Below are positions 16,927-25,821 of a DNA stretch of 64,000 nucleotides, piece after piece. The translations under genes and the position numbers were made by a program. Below the pieces are notes generated by a model. It made no database searches and was not told the origin of the DNA. It saw nothing but the letters and a program-made list of their open reading frames with translations. The first letter of the stretch is position 1. Every line of letters starts with the position of its first letter. The stretch is from positions 1,695,001 through 1,759,000 of the forward strand of contig NZ_JAUSVF010000001.1 in assembly GCF_030814475.1 (NCBI RefSeq), written 5' to 3'. The DNA is from Pararhizobium capsulatum DSM 1112 (GTDB lineage Bacteria > Pseudomonadota > Alphaproteobacteria > Rhizobiales > Rhizobiaceae).

Positions 16927-17285
16927 AGTTGCCGGGCGGCTTCTTGCGCGGCAGAGCTCGGATGGGTTGGTGTTATTGATACAAATGCCGTTGACGACAC
17001 CGTGAATATTGGTGCTGCCGAACTGGAAGTTTTGCCCGTCAGCGATGGTGACAACACCGTTACGCTCGGCAACGGACATGCGAATTCCGTTGCCGCGTAT
17101 CAAGGCAATGACGTCGTGAAGATATCCGGCACCGGTAACATCAATTCAGTCACTCTGGGATCCAAAAAATACCATCGCGACCGGCAAGGGACATCTACGG
17201 CGATATCGACGGTAACAAGCAGGCAGATTTCGCCATCCACCTCGATGATGCCGTGGCCCTGACCGGCAGCTTCTTCATCCTTTGA
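16927..17285 (+). pseudogene. Decayed 3' end of a secreted RTX/M10-type calcium-binding protein
   Basis: The frame at 16927-17170 reads as short beta-roll-like repeats (GDNTVTLGNGHANSVAAYQG, NDVVKISGTGNINSVTLG). After the A6 run at 17164 the sense continues one base out of frame as DIYGDIDGNKQADFAIHLDD followed by AVALTGSFFIL and a stop, the characteristic C-terminal end of serralysin-like and other type I-secreted RTX proteins, which contains the secretion signal. The 5' part of the gene is missing: the frame begins after a stop at 16924, just behind the ohr terminator. One missing base plus a 5' truncation: a relic, not a working gene. Confidence 0.7.
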
Positions 17286-17542
17286 TTCGGAAAATCGATC
17301 AGCCAGCTTTGTCTGCGATGCGCCAAACGTAAGGTTGGCGGCGCTTTGGAGAAGGTTTCAGCAATATATCCGTGTCAATCTGATGCATGCTGGGGAGAGC
17401 TGTCGGTCGTGAATGCCTTTCCGTGAGAGAAAAGAAACCACCCTCATAGATTGAACGTTTGCGCACAAAGCCAGCAAGCGTATGTTGTCCCCCTGGTGAG
17501 CCAGTCACGATGGCAAACAGCGCGTGTGGAGAGGGGTGGGGC

Positions 17543-18277
17543 ATGTCCGACGTTGATGTCGAGTCGATGGAAATCCTGACTGCGATCAGCGGTATATTGT
17601 CGGCAGCCACGCCGGACGCCTGCACGAAGCTGTTCCGCGGCATCCTCGATCGCTGCGGCATCGATACGTTCGCGGCCGGCGAGATCGATCTGCATCATCG
17701 CGCGCGCTGCGTCTTCCACATCATCGACTGGCCGGATGACTGGCGTCGTTACTATTTCGCATCTGGCCTGGTCAATCGCGATCCGTTCCTGAGTGCGCTG
17801 GAAAGGTACACCAGGCCCTTCACCTGGGCAGAGCTCCGTGCCGATCGAACCTTGCCACGACTCGGTACGGAGGCGCTGGACAAGGCTGCGGAAGCCGGCT
17901 GGATTGATGGACTTATCGTGCCGATACCGCGCGGCGGCCAGAGGGTGGGCCTGATCAGCATGGTCGCCCGCCGGAGCATGATTACCGAGCGGCAAAAACT
18001 GCTGCTGCCACCGCTTTGTATCTGCTTCCATGTCAGGCTGCGCGGCATGATCGCCGGACATGACCTGCCGGTCGCGCCGGCCGGATTGACGGCCCGCGAG
18101 CTGGATTGCCTGCCGCTCGTTTCAAAGGGGTTTTCCGACCGCGAGATTGCCGCCGAACTCAATATCTCGGTTTCGACTGCGCACGAACATGTCGAAAATG
18201 CCCGCAAGCGTTTCGAGGCCGGCACCCGATCGGAACTGGTTGCTGCCGCCGTCTCCCTGGGGGTCATCCATTTCTGA
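17543..18277 (+). CDS. LuxR-family regulator with AHL-type ligand domain (LuxR solo)
   Basis: 244 residues from the ATG at 17543 behind GAGAGGGG. The N-terminal domain keeps the acyl-homoserine-lactone pocket pattern of TraR/LuxR with the right spacings: W67, Y71, D80, P81 and W95 (matching TraR W57, Y61, D70, P71, W85). The C-terminal helix-turn-helix (about 180-240) is LTARELDCLPLVSKGFSDRE with AELNISVSTAHEHV. No luxI-type synthase is seen in the window, so it would sense signals made elsewhere or by other organisms. The gap 17286-17542 before it holds no supported gene. Confidence 0.88.
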   Translation: MSDVDVESMEILTAISGILSAATPDACTKLFRGILDRCGIDTFAAGEIDLHHRARCVFHIIDWPDDWRRYYFASGLVNRDPFLSALERYTRPFTWAELRADRTLPRLGTEALDKAAEAGWIDGLIVPIPRGGQRVGLISMVARRSMITERQKLLLPPLCICFHVRLRGMIAGHDLPVAPAGLTARELDCLPLVSKGFSDREIAAELNISVSTAHEHVENARKRFEAGTRSELVAAAVSLGVIHF

Positions 18278-18503
18278 CGAAACTTGCCGAAAACCTGCCG
18301 ATTTTTTATGCGTTCCCCTTAAATGGAGGGTTTTGCGCAGCGCGGCCGGTGCTAAGATCTCCTCGGGGTTCGGGGGATGTCGATCTACACAATACCAAAA
18401 AGCAATCCTCCTCATGTTTCAAGACTTTTCAATAAGATAAGCTGTTTCTCCGGATCCCAGCTTTTCCTTCTTCGAATTTCGAGGTTGGCAGTGGAAGCGA
18501 CAT

Positions 18504-18807
18504 TTAAGCCGCTTCCACCTGCGGTATGGCTTCCAGCTCCCTGGCAAGCGCCGGGGCCTGCACCTTCACTTCAGATCATAGTTCGCCTGCATGTTGAGCC
18601 AGAGCTGTGGCGTCGTTCGGAAGAATTTCGCGAAGCGCAGGGCCGTATCAGTGGTTGCTCCGGTCTGCTCCGTGACATCCGCTCGATGCGTGTGCGCGGC
18701 ACCCTGAAAACCTTGGCAAGAGCACCGGCGCTGATGTCGAGAGGCGCCAGATAAAGTTCGCGGAGAACCTCATCCGCATGGTTGGCAGGCGCATTGCTTG
18801 CGGACAT
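18504..18807 (-). pseudogene. higA: HigA-family antitoxin, broken by two frameshifts
   Basis: The first part (MSASNAPANHADEVLRELYL plus APLDISAGALAKVFRVPRTRIER) is a HigA helix-turn-helix. The sense continues one base out of frame as DVTEQTGATTDTALRFAKFF and RTTPQLWLNMQANYDLK, and after a second shift as VKVQAPALARELEAIPQVEA. Each shift is repaired by adding one base (in a GG near 18672 and an AA near 18569), giving a protein of about 100 residues of the normal HigA length. I see no higB toxin on its 5' side. Either a true relic of a toxin-antitoxin locus or a good gene spoiled by assembly deletions. Confidence 0.75.
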
Positions 18808-18879
18808 GGGTATTCCTCTCCCAACCTATCGCCAAATGATGCACGTTCACCGTTGGTCGTTTGAGGTGCCGCCGATCCG

Positions 18880-20442
18880 CTACCGCTTCAAACTTCCCAG
18901 TATTCCCCGCACCAGCGCCCGACCGAGCGAATTGGCCATGCTGCGGGCGGCCGATTTCATCGCGGCCTCGACCACCGATTCCCGTTGCCGGCCGGTGCTT
19001 GCCGTGCGGGGTTTTGCCGTCGTGCCGGTGGGGGTGCTGTCGGTGTCGAAGCCCGGCAGCGTCCAGATGCTGCCGCCGCCCGCGGGCTCGGCTGCTTCCT
19101 CCTCGGCCTTCTTGGCCTCTTCCGCCTGCTGGGTCGCCTGAGCGGCCTTTTTCGCCAGCATTTCGTAGGCGGACTCGCGGTCGAAATCCTCGTCGTAGAG
19201 ACCGGCAACCGGGCTGATCTTCATAACATTGGCGCGCTCTGCCTCTGTCAGCGGGCCGGCGCGGCTCGCCGGCGGGCGGATCAGCGTGCGCTCGACCATG
19301 GAGGGGGCGCCCTTGGCCTCCAGCGTCGAGACCAGCGCCTCGCCGGTGCTGAGGTTGGTGATGACTGTCGCGCAGTCGAAATCGGGATTGGGGCGGAAGG
19401 TGTCGGCCGCCGTCTTCACCGCCTTCTGTTCACGCGGGGTATACGCGCGCAGCGCATGCTGGATACGGTTGCCCAGCTGGGCGAGTACCGTTTCCGGTAC
19501 GTCGAGCGGGTTCTGGGTGACGAAATAGACACCGACGCCCTTGGAGCGAATGAGGCGCACGACCTGTTCAACCCGTTCGATCAGCACTTTCGGCGCGTCG
19601 TTGAACAGCAGGTGGGCTTCATCGAAGAAGAACACCAGCTTCGGCTTTTCAGGATCGCCGATTTCCGGTAGTTCCTCGAACAGCTCGGACAACAGCCAGA
19701 GCAGGAAGGTGCCGTAGAGGCGTGGGTTCATCATCAGTTTGTCAGCCGCCAGCACCGAGATCGCGCCGCGCCCGTCATTGGTGGTGCGCATGATGTCGGA
19801 AATCTTCAGCGCCGGCTCGCCGAAGAAGTTTTCGGCGCCCTGCTGTTCAAGGATCAGAAGCTCGCGCTGGATGGAGCCGACGGAGGCCTTGGAGATCAGG
19901 CCGAACTTGCCGGAAAGCTCTGAGGCGTTCTCGCTCATATAGTTGAGCAGTGCCTGCAGGTCCTTCATGTCTAGCAGCGGCAGCCCGCCCTGGTCGGCGA
20001 TTTTGAAGGCGATGTTCAGGACGCCTTCCTGCGCATCCGTCGCATTCATCAGGCGCGAGAGCAACAAAGGGCCCATTTCCGACATGGTGGTGCGAACGCG
20101 GTGGCCTTTCTCGCCGTAGATATCCCAGAAGATGACGGGGAATTCCTGGAAGTCGTAGGGTGTCAGGCCGATCTGCTCGGCGCGCTTCAGGAGGAAATCC
20201 TTCGGCTCGCCCTTGGCGCCGATACCGGAGAGGTCGCCTTTGACGTCGGCGCAGAACACCGGCACGCCGGCATTGGAAAAGCCTTCCGCAAGGATCTGCA
20301 GGGTAATGGTCTTGCCGGTGCCGGTGGCGCCGGTGACGAGGCCGTGGCGGTTTCCGAACTTCAGGTCCAGATATTCCGGCTTGTTGTTGGTGTCGTCCGG
20401 CTTGCGGCTGGTGCCGATATAGAGTTTCCCGTCCTCGATCAT
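18880..20442 (-). CDS. HerA-like ATPase of the DUF853/YjgR family
   Basis: 520 residues from the ATG at 20442, which has GGAG nine bases upstream; a longer ORF starts at 20496 but has no site. Walker A is GATGTGKT (about 35-42) and Walker B LVFFFDEAHLLF (about 270), both in the FtsK/HerA arrangement, and an arginine-rich C-terminal part with an Ala/Glu linker follows (about 420-460). E. coli YjgR is the type member. Related HerA proteins are hexameric DNA translocases, but YjgR-type proteins have no established role. Cytoplasmic, monocistronic. Confidence 0.87.
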   Translation of the reverse strand: MIEDGKLYIGTSRKPDDTNNKPEYLDLKFGNRHGLVTGATGTGKTITLQILAEGFSNAGVPVFCADVKGDLSGIGAKGEPKDFLLKRAEQIGLTPYDFQEFPVIFWDIYGEKGHRVRTTMSEMGPLLLSRLMNATDAQEGVLNIAFKIADQGGLPLLDMKDLQALLNYMSENASELSGKFGLISKASVGSIQRELLILEQQGAENFFGEPALKISDIMRTTNDGRGAISVLAADKLMMNPRLYGTFLLWLLSELFEELPEIGDPEKPKLVFFFDEAHLLFNDAPKVLIERVEQVVRLIRSKGVGVYFVTQNPLDVPETVLAQLGNRIQHALRAYTPREQKAVKTAADTFRPNPDFDCATVITNLSTGEALVSTLEAKGAPSMVERTLIRPPASRAGPLTEAERANVMKISPVAGLYDEDFDRESAYEMLAKKAAQATQQAEEAKKAEEEAAEPAGGGSIWTLPGFDTDSTPTGTTAKPRTASTGRQRESVVEAAMKSAARSMANSLGRALVRGILGSLKR

Positions 20443-20705
20443 CGCGGCATGTCTCCATGTTTCGGCGGCTGAGCCGGGGCAAGGCCCCCGCCGCAATCTG
20501 TGTTTGCCGACTAGTTATAGGAGGGGAACCTGCGGGCGGCAACTGGCGGATTCATCTTGGAAAAGCGTCACCCCAATGCCATAAGCGCATCGTATTTCTT
20601 GTCGCATTGAAAACGGCGACTAGCCATGAAACGATACCTGAAGAGGCTGGGGATGACGCGTCGCACCGGTGCCGCCCGCCGCTTGAGTTTCAATATCGAA
20701 TAATT

Positions 20706-20717
20706 TACGTTAACGTA
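20706..20717. promoter_or_regulatory. 12-bp palindrome in the 20443-20744 gap
   Basis: TACGTTAACGTA is a perfect palindrome flanked by AT-rich sequence, 27 bases before the start of the small glycine-rich protein gene and 14 bases before its ribosome binding site. It resembles the dyads of MerR-family (LiuR-like) sites. The rest of the 302-base gap has no supported gene. Confidence 0.4.
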
Positions 20718-20744
20718 CACGTCAAAATAACGAGGAGATTTACC

Positions 20745-21143
20745 ATGAACGAACTGATCCACCGCGTGGCTGACAACGTGGGCATCGACCCCGCCACCGC
20801 CGAAAAGGCGATCGGCATGATGCTCGGCTTCCTGCAGCGCGAAGCGACCGATGGCCCGGTTGCCCGCATGATCGAATCCATCCCCGGCGCAACCGAACTG
20901 GTCGCCAAGTATAACGGCGAAGGTTCGGGCGGTGGCGGTGGCCTCCTCGGCGGCCTGTTGAATGCGGTTGGCGCCGGCGGCGGTGTCATGGCGCTTGGCC
21001 AGCAGTTGATGAGCCAGGGCCTCGGCATGGGCGAAATCACCGCGCTCGCCAAGGAAACTATCGGCTACGCCAAGGAAAAGGCCGGTGAAGAAACCGTCGA
21101 CGAAGTCGTCAACTCGGTTCCGGGCCTCAGCCAGTTCGTTTGA
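20745..21143 (+). CDS. DUF2267/DUF2780-like small helical protein
   Basis: 132 residues from the ATG at 20745 (CGAGGAGATTTACC in front). N-terminal helical half (ELIHRVADNVGIDPATAEKA...FLQREA), a glycine-rich middle (GSGGGGGLLGGLLNAVGAGG), and a C-terminal helical half ending in VNSVPGLSQFV, echoing IESIPGATELV in the middle: the two halves look like an internal repeat. Related small proteins in rhizobia are annotated as DUF2267 or DUF2780; the function is unknown. No signal peptide or membrane helix except the glycine stretch. Stands alone. Confidence 0.75.
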   Translation: MNELIHRVADNVGIDPATAEKAIGMMLGFLQREATDGPVARMIESIPGATELVAKYNGEGSGGGGGLLGGLLNAVGAGGGVMALGQQLMSQGLGMGEITALAKETIGYAKEKAGEETVDEVVNSVPGLSQFV

Positions 21144-21213
21144 GCCTTTATGTGGCAGGGCAGTGTTACCCGCCTCCCATAGCAGAGTGGGACACCGAAA
21201 GATGCCGCTTGCT

Positions 21214-21345
21214 CTCTCTTCTCCCCAGCGGGGAGAAGGTGGCCCGAAGGGCCGGATGAGGGGGAGGGCTGGCTCTGAATATCAGGCAAAGCCCTCCTGA
21301 TCGCATCGCATGCGCTCGGCACTTCTCCCCGCTGGGGAGAAGAGG
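21214..21345. repeat. RIME-like mosaic palindromic element, complete copy
   Basis: About 132 bases with the same hairpin ends as at 13196 (CTTCTCCCCAGCGGGGAGAA and CTTCTCCCCGCTGGGGAGAA). Inner left block GGTGGCCCGAAGGGCCGGAT with GAGGGGG, inner right block ending TGCGCTCGGCA: opposite orientation to the 13196 copy. It lies between the DUF2267-like gene and the convergent LysR gene, whose stop codon is only a few bases away. Confidence 0.8.
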
Positions 21346-21350
21346 AAAAG

Positions 21351-22244
21351 TCACGACAGCGCAGCCGTCAGCCATTCAGCAAAATCTCGCGCGGCAGGGG
21401 AAAGCCCGGAGAAACTGCGCGCCACCATCCAGTAAGCGCCATAGGGCAAAGTGATGGCGAAGGGCTGGATGAGACGCCCGGCGACAATTTCGTCCTGAGC
21501 GAAAAGCGTATCGATAAGCGCCACGCCCTGACCGCGCAACACAGCCTGAAGCACCATGCCGCTATCGGCATAGACCAGTCCGCGCTCCGGCTTTGCGGAT
21601 GTGCCGGCCTTCAGGAACCATTGGTGCCATAGGTCGCGGTTTTCCTCGTGCAGGAAGTCGTAGTCCAGGAGGTCGATAGGGGCTTGCAGGGGGCGTCTCT
21701 GGGCCAGAAGCACAGGCGAAATCACGGGCGTCAACGCCACGTCGCACAGATAGCGGCTTTCCACCCGCGACCAGGAGGTTGCAGTTACGCTGTGGCGGAT
21801 GGCGAGCGAGGCTTCGTGTTGGCGGAATTCTATGAGGCGGGTATCGGCATCGAGGCTGATGTCGATGGCCGGATTTTCCTTCTGGAACGCCGGCAGGTTC
21901 GGCACCAGCCAGCAGGCTGCAAAGGAAGGCTCGGCGCTGATGGCAACAGTGGCGGATGTTCCATCGTCCCGCAGGCCATCAAGGCAATCGCCGATCATGT
22001 CGAAGCTGCCGGTCAGGACGGACAGCAGCGTTTCGCCCGCAGGTGTCAGGTCAACGCCGCGATGACGGCGCGTGAAGAGCGGCTTGCCGATCAGCGCTTC
22101 CAGTTCGCGCACCTGCCGGCTGACGGCGGCCTGCGAGATGAACAATTCGCCCGCAGCCAGGGTGAAGCTCTTCAGGCGGCCTGCGACCTCGAAGCTTCGC
22201 AGGGCTGTGAGGGGGAGACGTCCGCGCTTCATCCACAACCTCAA
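21351..22244 (-). CDS. LysR-family transcriptional regulator, GcvA-like
   Basis: 297 residues (an ATG four codons later, MKRGRLPL, is an alternative start). Helix-turn-helix at about 10-68 (LTALRSFEVAGRLKSFTLAA followed by ISQAAVSRQVRELEALIGKP), ligand domain at about 95-290 with the GcvA/AmpR group features (SFAACWLVPNLPAF). The MFS gene lies upstream on the same strand, about 180 bases away, so it might be a target. Nothing else indicates the ligand. Confidence 0.87.
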   Translation of the reverse strand: MRLWMKRGRLPLTALRSFEVAGRLKSFTLAAGELFISQAAVSRQVRELEALIGKPLFTRRHRGVDLTPAGETLLSVLTGSFDMIGDCLDGLRDDGTSATVAISAEPSFAACWLVPNLPAFQKENPAIDISLDADTRLIEFRQHEASLAIRHSVTATSWSRVESRYLCDVALTPVISPVLLAQRRPLQAPIDLLDYDFLHEENRDLWHQWFLKAGTSAKPERGLVYADSGMVLQAVLRGQGVALIDTLFAQDEIVAGRLIQPFAITLPYGAYWMVARSFSGLSPAARDFAEWLTAALS

Positions 22245-22426
22245 GTCATTCGAGGAGGACGATAAGCTCGTTTGAGCGATGCCGGCAAGCGGAATCTAAT
22301 GATCTCATTAAAGGCAGTCGAAGGAGACATCGCCGTGTTGAATGAGATCATCGAGACACTCGTCGAAGCTTTGAGGCTCTCCACGTTCCAGCCGCCGCGT
22401 GAACGGGCGCATCGTGAGGAATGCCC

Positions 22427-23590
22427 TCAAGCACGCCTTGAAAAGGCGAAAAGCCCGGTGAAGGCCAGCAATGCGAAACCGACGCTGAGCGGGCCTGCCG
22501 CCGGGCCGCCGGCCGCCATGATGCTGCCCGTAAGGCCCGAGCCCGCGCCGCTTCCGACAGCATAGGACAGCGAATAGGCAGCACTTCCCGCCACCAGCAT
22601 GCCGCCGCGATAGGTTTCACCGAGCATGGTCAGTGCGCAGGTGTAGAGCGAAAAGGCAGCGCCACCCATGACAGCGTAATCGATCAGGATCAGCGCCGGA
22701 TGCTCGATGAAGGGGATGGCGAGGAAGCCTAGCGCCGCAACCAGAGACGCGGCCATCGCGACAGCGTGACGCGGCAACCGGTCAAGTGCAAGGCCGATGA
22801 ACGGCTGCGCAATTGCGGTCGGCAGGGCGAGAACCGTGACGCTCAGGGCCGCAAAGGCTTCCGAGTGCCCGGTCTTGACGAAATAGACAGGCATGGCGGA
22901 AATCGCCGCGATATCGGCAAAGCCGAAGGCGAAGACCATCAGCACCAGCAGCGGCGCCACCTTGAAGAAGCGGAAGAGATCGCGTGTCGAGGACGGTTCC
23001 GGCACCGTGCGGGTCGAAAACATCAGCATCGCGGTCGCGAAGGCGACGATCGCCAGATAGACCGCTGATATGGCGAAGCCGAAGCTGCTTTCGCTGCCAA
23101 GCAGCGGGATCGCCAGCGGTCCGGCGGCAAAACCGGCGCACATGCCGGCGCCATAGATGCCGGAGACCCGGCCGCGCAGCCGGTCCGGGCAGGCGGCATT
23201 CAGCCAGGCTTCGCCGATCATGAAGATCATGCTGGCGAAATAGCCGAGCAGGAAGCGGGCGATGAACCATGTTGCCAGCGACGAGGTCGCGGCAAAGGCC
23301 GCAAGGCAGAGCGAGCAGCCGACAAGGCTCGCAATGATCAGCCGATCAGCACGGACCCGCGCCGTCAGCGCGCCGAGCGACAGGGTTGCAGCACCAAGCC
23401 CGATGGCAAAGCCCACGGCATTGAGGCCGATCATCGTCGTGGAAACGCCGCGCGCCTCCAGCGTCAGCGAAATCAGCGGATAGGTCAGCCCCTGCGCCAC
23501 GGAAAAGGCGGTAACGCCAAGGATCACGGCGGCAATGGCCGACCAGTCCGGCATGGCGGTATCGTGATGACTTGCCGGCGTGGGCTGCAT
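22427..23590 (-). CDS. MFS transporter, YcaD-like
   Basis: 387 residues from the ATG at 23590, about twelve hydrophobic helices, inner membrane. The motif A region between helices 2 and 3 reads GALTARVRADRLIIASLVG. The overall pattern (LISLTLEARGVSTTMIGLNA at the start) resembles YcaD and related small-molecule exporters. The ATG at 23590 was preferred over a hydrophilic, arginine-rich extension to 23659. Substrate unknown. Confidence 0.85.
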   Translation of the reverse strand: MQPTPASHHDTAMPDWSAIAAVILGVTAFSVAQGLTYPLISLTLEARGVSTTMIGLNAVGFAIGLGAATLSLGALTARVRADRLIIASLVGCSLCLAAFAATSSLATWFIARFLLGYFASMIFMIGEAWLNAACPDRLRGRVSGIYGAGMCAGFAAGPLAIPLLGSESSFGFAISAVYLAIVAFATAMLMFSTRTVPEPSSTRDLFRFFKVAPLLVLMVFAFGFADIAAISAMPVYFVKTGHSEAFAALSVTVLALPTAIAQPFIGLALDRLPRHAVAMAASLVAALGFLAIPFIEHPALILIDYAVMGGAAFSLYTCALTMLGETYRGGMLVAGSAAYSLSYAVGSGAGSGLTGSIMAAGGPAAGPLSVGFALLAFTGLFAFSRRA

Positions 23591-23851
23591 GGGACGGGTC
23601 TCGCTGAAAGTTTTCGGTCTCTTACAGGAGAATTGGCGATGGCGATATGGGCGGGACAAAGGTGTTTTCGGAAGGTGCGGCGATCTTGACCGTCTGCTCT
23701 TTCCGTGACGGGCGGCCCTTGGGAGCCGCCCGTCGAAAACGACAAGCTCTACGCGTGAAGCGATCTTTCAGATACCCTTCCCACGCGTTAGTTTTTTGTT
23801 TTTGCGCATGTCGTTATCGCAAAACCGCTGCACACTTTTGCGCGACAAGCT

Positions 23852-25462
23852 CTATTGTCCGTGTTTCCTCATGGCCTCGGCAATCTGCGCCTTGACGGCA
23901 CTCAGCCCGAAGCTCGCCCCACTCTGCAGGGGTGGGAAGTCGATGGTGGATTTCGCCAATTCCTCCACCCGCTGCTGAACGAGAACGAAGCGCCAGAATT
24001 CGAACTTATACCATTCGAAATATTCGAGGGATCCGGTGTTGCCCTTGTAGAATGCTGTCCGTTCGAACGGGTCCAGGCGGAGATTGACGATGGTTGGCGC
24101 CCCCAGTGTCACGGTGTCCCCGAGCCAGCCGCCGGGCTGTTCCTTGAAGGTGTACTTGTAGTCCTCGACGCGGGCAGCGCCGAGAGTACTTTCAGCGAAA
24201 TACCATATTTCATGGCGGTTCGACGGGCCTGACCCGGTGATCATGCTGGTCTGGTCATAGCCGTCGAGGTACACCTTGTACTTCTGTCCGTTCATTTCCT
24301 TGCCGGCCTTCAGTTCCACGGCAATATTGGGATTGCCGGCCGCCGCCGTAAATGTCGGGAACCAGTCGAGGCCGGAAATCAAGCCGTTGCCGACCGTGCC
24401 GGCCGGGACATGTCCGGGCCAGCGGATCATCGCCGGTACGCGGAAACCGCCCTCAAAGGTCGTGCCCTTGCCGCCATAAAACGGCGTCTGCCCGCCATCC
24501 GGCCAGGTAAAGTTTTCGGTTCCGTTGTCGGTGGTGAATACGACGATGGTGTTGTCGTCCACGCCCATATCCTTGAGCTTTTGCATGGTGGCGCCGACGA
24601 TGTCGTCAAGTTGCGCCATGCCGGCCTCGTGAATGGTCCATCCATTCTCCGAGTTACGCATATTTTCATACTTGTCCGAGAGATGCGTTACGATGTGCAT
24701 GCGGGTCGGGTTGAGCCACAGAAAGAATGGCTTTCCGTCTGCCTTGGCCTTGTCGATGAACTTGAAGGACAGGGACTGGATTTCATCGTCAACGGTCTTC
24801 ATGCGCTCCGGATAGAGCGTGCCTGCATCCTCGATCCGTTGTTTGCCCACCTTGCCCCAGCGCGGCATCACGGTGGGGTCATCCACCTCCGTTGCCCAGG
24901 AATGAACCATGTTGCGCGGTCCCACGACGTTCAACTGGTCTTGCGGATAACCGGGATGAGAGGGGTCTTCCATCGCGTCGAGATGGTAGAGATAGCCAAA
25001 GAACTCATCGAAGCCGTGAACGGTCGGCAGGAACTCGTTGAGGTCGCCCAGGTGGTTCTTGCCGAACTGTCCCGTGGCATAGCCCATGGACTTGAGTACG
25101 GTGGCGAGCGTGGGCGCCGCTGCGGGCAGGCCGATCGGCGACCCCGCCTGACCCACTGTAGTCATGCCCGTGCGGACCGGAAGTTCGCCGGTAATGAAGT
25201 TCGCCCGGCCAGCGGTGCAACTCGCCTCGGCATAGTAGTCCGTGAAGAGCATGCCGTCGGCCGCAAGCTTGTCGAGATTTGGCGTGCGGCCCGCCATCAT
25301 ACCGCGGTTGTAGGCCCCGATATTCCAGATGCCGACATCGTCGCCCATGATGACAACGATGTTTGGCTTCGGCGCCTGGTCCTGAGCGATTGCCGGCACG
25401 CTCAACGTGACAGCAAATGCCGAAGCCAGCAGCCCGAAACAGAGATTTTTTGTATAGCTCAT
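23852..25462 (-). CDS. Exported arylsulfatase, cysteine-type
   Basis: 536 residues. Sec signal peptide at 1-26 (ending VPAIAQ). Sulfatase fold with the metal-binding pair D41-D42 (VVIMGDDVG) and the formylglycine motif C-T-A-G-R (C82-R86 in SCTAGRANF), so a formylglycine-generating enzyme must mature the Cys; none is in the window. Further conserved elements: GQFGKNHLGD, FFLWLNPTRMH, TDNGTEN and GGKGTTFEGG with its Lys. Likely hydrolyses sulfate esters in the periplasm for sulfur supply. GGAGGAGGAG precedes the ATG. Monocistronic. Confidence 0.92.
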   Translation of the reverse strand: MSYTKNLCFGLLASAFAVTLSVPAIAQDQAPKPNIVVIMGDDVGIWNIGAYNRGMMAGRTPNLDKLAADGMLFTDYYAEASCTAGRANFITGELPVRTGMTTVGQAGSPIGLPAAAPTLATVLKSMGYATGQFGKNHLGDLNEFLPTVHGFDEFFGYLYHLDAMEDPSHPGYPQDQLNVVGPRNMVHSWATEVDDPTVMPRWGKVGKQRIEDAGTLYPERMKTVDDEIQSLSFKFIDKAKADGKPFFLWLNPTRMHIVTHLSDKYENMRNSENGWTIHEAGMAQLDDIVGATMQKLKDMGVDDNTIVVFTTDNGTENFTWPDGGQTPFYGGKGTTFEGGFRVPAMIRWPGHVPAGTVGNGLISGLDWFPTFTAAAGNPNIAVELKAGKEMNGQKYKVYLDGYDQTSMITGSGPSNRHEIWYFAESTLGAARVEDYKYTFKEQPGGWLGDTVTLGAPTIVNLRLDPFERTAFYKGNTGSLEYFEWYKFEFWRFVLVQQRVEELAKSTIDFPPLQSGASFGLSAVKAQIAEAMRKHGQ

Positions 25463-25821
25463 GATTTACTCCTCCTCCGAAGTATGTCGCGCTCGTTAAG
25501 GCACCGTTCTGGACGGTGCCGAATGCGTGTAAATGCGGTAGGCCGAAAGTTGTCTGCAGCTATGTGTTGCACGCCCGAGGGGGGCGATATGCGCCGGCTG
25601 GCGCAGATGGGATCAGCATTGCAAAAAATGCCTGCGATAGATGAGCTCGATCCCCGACCGGAGTATCGCACAACTTAAGCTCAGCGCCTAGTTTGAGATT
25701 CGCGGCATATATGTGACATTGGTCGGCGGGAGGCCAAGGCCCTCTTCTGGCGCAAGGCAAGTGCGATCATATGTGTTGAGAAGACACGTCCTTGCACGTC
25801 GCTCTGAGAAGCGCCACAACG
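25463..25821. other. Intergenic region upstream of arylsulfatase
   Basis: 359 bases between the arylsulfatase start and the stop of the diguanylate cyclase (both on the minus strand). It must contain the arylsulfatase promoter, but I recognise no clear operator, RNA or ORF. Short ORFs on both strands here lack ribosome binding sites and family patterns. Confidence 0.5.

Noticed and set aside
17299..17661. Minus-strand frame ending in RRQPYVWRIADKAG before the LuxR gene
   Set aside because: No start signal and no domain; it overlaps the 5' end of the LuxR gene, which has a clear family match.
22272..22565. Possible 97-residue protein (MSDAGKRNLMISLKAVEGDI...) antisense to the end of the MFS gene
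   Set aside because: The first half looks protein-like but the rest is a mirror of the MFS gene; no ribosome binding site and no family.
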